DNA of 64,000 nucleotides from Sulfitobacter brevis (GTDB taxonomy: Bacteria; Pseudomonadota; Alphaproteobacteria; Rhodobacterales; Rhodobacteraceae). Shown in pieces: positions 62,017-64,000 of this stretch; position 1 is the first letter of the stretch; every line of letters begins with the position of its first letter. A program made the position numbers and the translations under genes. The notes under the pieces are model-generated. The model did not search any database. It was given only the letters and a program-made list of their open reading frames with translations, and was not told the DNA's origin. The stretch lies in assembly GCF_900112755.1 (NCBI RefSeq), contig NZ_FOMW01000003.1, forward strand, positions 186,001 to 250,000. The letters run 5' to 3'.

Positions 62017-62031
62017 GTTCACTTTTTGTTC
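62017..62031 (-). promoter_or_regulatory. LexA (SOS) box upstream of imuA
   Basis: GTTC-ACTTTTT-GTTC (62017-62031) is an exact match to the alphaproteobacterial LexA consensus GTTC-N7-GTTC. It lies 15 bases upstream of the imuA start, where bound LexA would block the promoter of imuA-imuB-dnaE2. Confidence 0.9.
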
Positions 62032-62138
62032 TACATGAAAAGAGCCTGCTTGGGTAGAGGGCACGTGCAAGATCGTCGTGGCTTCACCAAAGCGGCAAAG
62101 CCGAGATGGCGGCGCAAAAGCGGCCCGCCACTCAGCAA

Positions 62139-62666
62139 TCACTCGTGGTTCGCGGGGTCGCTCTCATCGCTGGTCCGCGACAGGTTGAACGCGATCACCC
62201 TGTCCAGCATGCCGTTAAAAAGCGCCGCTTCCCCGGCAGTAAGCGGGGTCAGCACACGCTCGTTCCGGCGCACCACTTCCCCCAGTATCCGCCCGTAAAG
62301 CGCTTTTCCCTTGGTCGTCACACGCAGCACAACCGCCCGCGCATCCTGCCGATCAGGGTTGCTGCTAATCAGCCTTTTGCCAATCAACTCCTTCAACAAG
62401 CGGCTCAACTGGCTTTTGTCCATCAACAGAAAGCCCGACAGATCGCCCGCCCGTACCGGTCCCTTGGACCGGATCAACGCCAACACGCGCCATTCATTCA
62501 GGCTCAGATCAAATAGCGCCTCCAGCCAGTCAAAGCCGCGGCGGTCGATCAGGCCATTCAAGCGCTTTATCTTAAACGAGATGACGTCTTCGATTGTCTC
62601 AACTGGCGGATGTTTGGCCGAATCAGCCCCGCCGCATGGCAAGGTCGCGTCACTTTCACTGGACAT
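62139..62666 (-). CDS. MarR family transcriptional regulator
   Basis: A 175-residue winged-helix regulator. The DNA-binding region is LSLNEWRVLALIRSKGPVRAGDLSGFLLMDKSQLSRLLKELIGKRLISSNPDRQDARAVVLRVTTKG (about 70-136), with the wing D-x-R-D/A sequence DRQDARAVVLRVT typical of MarR. An extended N-terminus of about 45 residues precedes it. I chose ATG at 62666 because the longer in-frame start lacks a ribosome site. It is divergent from the DEAD-box helicase and lies upstream of imuA on the same strand, but 136 bases and the LexA box separate them. Confidence 0.88.
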   Translation of the reverse strand: MSSESDATLPCGGADSAKHPPVETIEDVISFKIKRLNGLIDRRGFDWLEALFDLSLNEWRVLALIRSKGPVRAGDLSGFLLMDKSQLSRLLKELIGKRLISSNPDRQDARAVVLRVTTKGKALYGRILGEVVRRNERVLTPLTAGEAALFNGMLDRVIAFNLSRTSDESDPANHE

Positions 62667-62889
62667 TTTACGGCACCTGCACACTCGGTAAAGGAGATAA
62701 AAATCCATACATTAATAATCGAATCAAGCCTTCTTCCCGCTGGAAGGTTGAGAAAAACCGCCTATCCTGCGGCACAATGACCATGTACATTCCGGTTTTG
62801 AGAGCGTACCCGCTGCCGCTAGCCTTGCCAAAACACCCGCTTTTGGCCCGCCTGCCGCAGGCAGCGCCAAAACAACAGGACATAATTTC

Positions 62890-64000
62890 TTGATTCAGAC
62901 TATTGCCGATTCGCTCGCCCAACAGGGTTATGAGACACTTACCGCCGTTCAGGAGGCCGTAACCGATCCCGCGCTGGACGAAGCAGATCTGCTGGTTTCC
63001 GCCCAGACCGGTTCGGGCAAGACGGTGGCGTTTGGCCTTGCCATCGCGCCAACCCTGCTGGGAACCGACACCCATTTCAACTCAGCCGGTGCGCCACTGG
63101 CACTGGTCATCGCGCCAACACGCGAACTGGCCATGCAGGTCAGCCGCGAATTGACCTGGCTTTATGGCAAGACCGGCGCAGTCGTTACGACCTGCGTCGG
63201 CGGCATGGACACCCGCGCGGAACGCCGCGCACTGGACCGCGGCGCGCATATCGTTGTCGCCACGCCGGGCCGTCTGTGTGACCACATCAAACGCAGCAAC
63301 ATCGACCTGTCGTCGATCCGCGCGGTGGTGATGGACGAAGCCGACGAGATGCTCGATCTGGGCTTTCGCGAAGAGTTGGAGTTCATCCTCTCCGAAGCGC
63401 CCGAAGACCGCCGCACCCTGCTGTTCTCCGCGACCGTTCCTGCGGCAATCGCCAAGCTCGCGAAATCCTATCAGCGCGATGCACAGCGCATCACCACCGT
63501 TGGTGAGGCCAAGCAGCACAGCGATATCGAGTATCGCGCGCTGAACGTGCACCCGCGCGACACCGAAAACGCCATCATCAACGTGCTGCGCTTCTATGAG
63601 GCAAAGAACGCCATCGTGTTCTGCAACACCCGTGCGGCCGTGACACGGCTGACCACCCGTTTCACCAACCGTGGTTTTTCGGTTGTGGCGCTGTCAGGTG
63701 AGTTGACCCAATCAGAGCGGACCAACGCCTTGCAAGCGCTGCGTGACGGACGCGCCCGTGTTTGCGTGGCGACCGACGTGGCCGCACGCGGTATCGATCT
63801 GCCCGATCTGGAACTGGTGATCCACGCTGATCTGCCTTCAAACTCCGACACGCTGCTGCACCGCTCGGGCCGCACCGGTCGTGCGGGGCGCAAAGGCGTC
63901 TCGGCGCTGATCGTGCCTGCCAAAATGCGCAGCAAGGCCAACCGTCTGATCGGCGGCGCCAAGCTGAAGGTTGAATGGGCGGCACCGCCCTCGGCCGCCG
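62890..64000 (+). CDS. DEAD-box ATP-dependent RNA helicase (3' end beyond window)
   Basis: A DEAD-box RNA helicase; 370 codons are visible and the frame is open at 64000. Motifs are SAQTGSGKT (Walker A, near residue 38), PTRELAMQV (Ia), ATPGRLCDHI (Ib), VVMDEADEML (II, DEAD), LFSATVP (III, SAT), ATDVAARGIDLPDLELVIHADLP (V) and HRSGRTGRAG (VI). It is most like the DeaD/CsdA-type helicases of alphaproteobacteria, which continue into an RNA-binding C-terminus. There is no ATG; TTG at 62890 begins MIQTIADSLAQQGYETLTAVQ, where the Q motif follows. It is divergent from marR. Confidence 0.93.
   Translation, partial: MIQTIADSLAQQGYETLTAVQEAVTDPALDEADLLVSAQTGSGKTVAFGLAIAPTLLGTDTHFNSAGAPLALVIAPTRELAMQVSRELTWLYGKTGAVVTTCVGGMDTRAERRALDRGAHIVVATPGRLCDHIKRSNIDLSSIRAVVMDEADEMLDLGFREELEFILSEAPEDRRTLLFSATVPAAIAKLAKSYQRDAQRITTVGEAKQHSDIEYRALNVHPRDTENAIINVLRFYEAKNAIVFCNTRAAVTRLTTRFTNRGFSVVALSGELTQSERTNALQALRDGRARVCVATDVAARGIDLPDLELVIHADLPSNSDTLLHRSGRTGRAGRKGVSALIVPAKMRSKANRLIGGAKLKVEWAAPPSAA

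Noticed and set aside
1-64000. CRISPR arrays, tRNA/rRNA genes, transposases, integrases, attachment sites
   Set aside because: I scanned the gaps and gene list and saw no regular repeat-spacer arrays, no cloverleaf-like sequence and no mobile-element protein; short tRNAs could be missed by eye.

Overview
The window is one contiguous stretch of chromosome with GC-rich codon use (about 60% GC, judged by eye). The gene content fits an alphaproteobacterium of the Rhodobacterales (roseobacter-type). Pointers are an aerobic cobalamin cluster with CobG, CobN and CobW behind a B12 riboswitch; an imuA-imuB-dnaE2 mutagenesis operon behind a GTTC-N7-GTTC LexA box; a serC leader RNA; and many tight ATGA-overlapping operons. 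The genus is not determinable from the sequence alone. I saw no tRNA, rRNA, insertion sequence, prophage or CRISPR array, so this reads as core genome with few accessory parts.

Layout. 1-7.4 kb: recQ (cut by the left edge), yggT, a thioesterase, an overlapping trio (UMF1-type MFS transporter, murein endopeptidase mepA, phytase-like esterase), a queuosine-precursor transporter, a compact structured RNA/small-peptide element with a perfect Shine-Dalgarno, and arfB. 7.5-23.1 kb: the cobalamin block. A B12 riboswitch leads cbtB-cbtA-(His-rich protein)-DUF1636-cobW-cobN-cobG-cobH-cobI-cobJ, and cobL-cobE-cobM-cobB-cobA-DUF1636-cobF follow on the same strand. cobK alone is inverted between the two halves. 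Together these take uroporphyrinogen III to cobalt-inserted cobyrinate diamide. The lower-loop genes (cobO, cobQ, cobD, cobP, cobV, cobU) and the chelatase partners cobS and cobT are not here.

23.5-29 kb: a secreted protein of unknown function, the NAD-salvage genes pncB and pncA flanking marC, trhO, and an MFS transporter. 29-38 kb: ugd, then a polyamine module made of an ABC importer (potFGHI), a PuuB-like FAD oxidoreductase, a GntR/FCD regulator and a class III aminotransferase. Two near-identical TGATCA-centred sites lie in the promoters of the two divergent transcription units. 38-50.5 kb: a lytic transglycosylase, a dapE-GNAT-transferase-rnr operon, a Hint-domain protein, small proteins, dapD, a LOG-family protein, rlmN and an IalB-family protein.

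50.7-64 kb: an L-asparaginase II-type protein, serB divergent from serC-serA (the complete serine pathway from 3-phosphoglycerate), a metallophosphatase, the SOS mutasome operon imuA-imuB-dnaE2, a MarR regulator, and a DEAD-box RNA helicase cut by the right edge.

The most unusual item is the roughly 250-base element at 6655-6900, just upstream of the ribosome-rescue gene arfB. It carries a 10-bp inverted repeat, a 15-base perfect complement of the 16S rRNA 3' tail used as ribosome binding site, an 18-codon ORF, an internal anti-Shine-Dalgarno that can pair in two mutually exclusive ways, and an intrinsic terminator.
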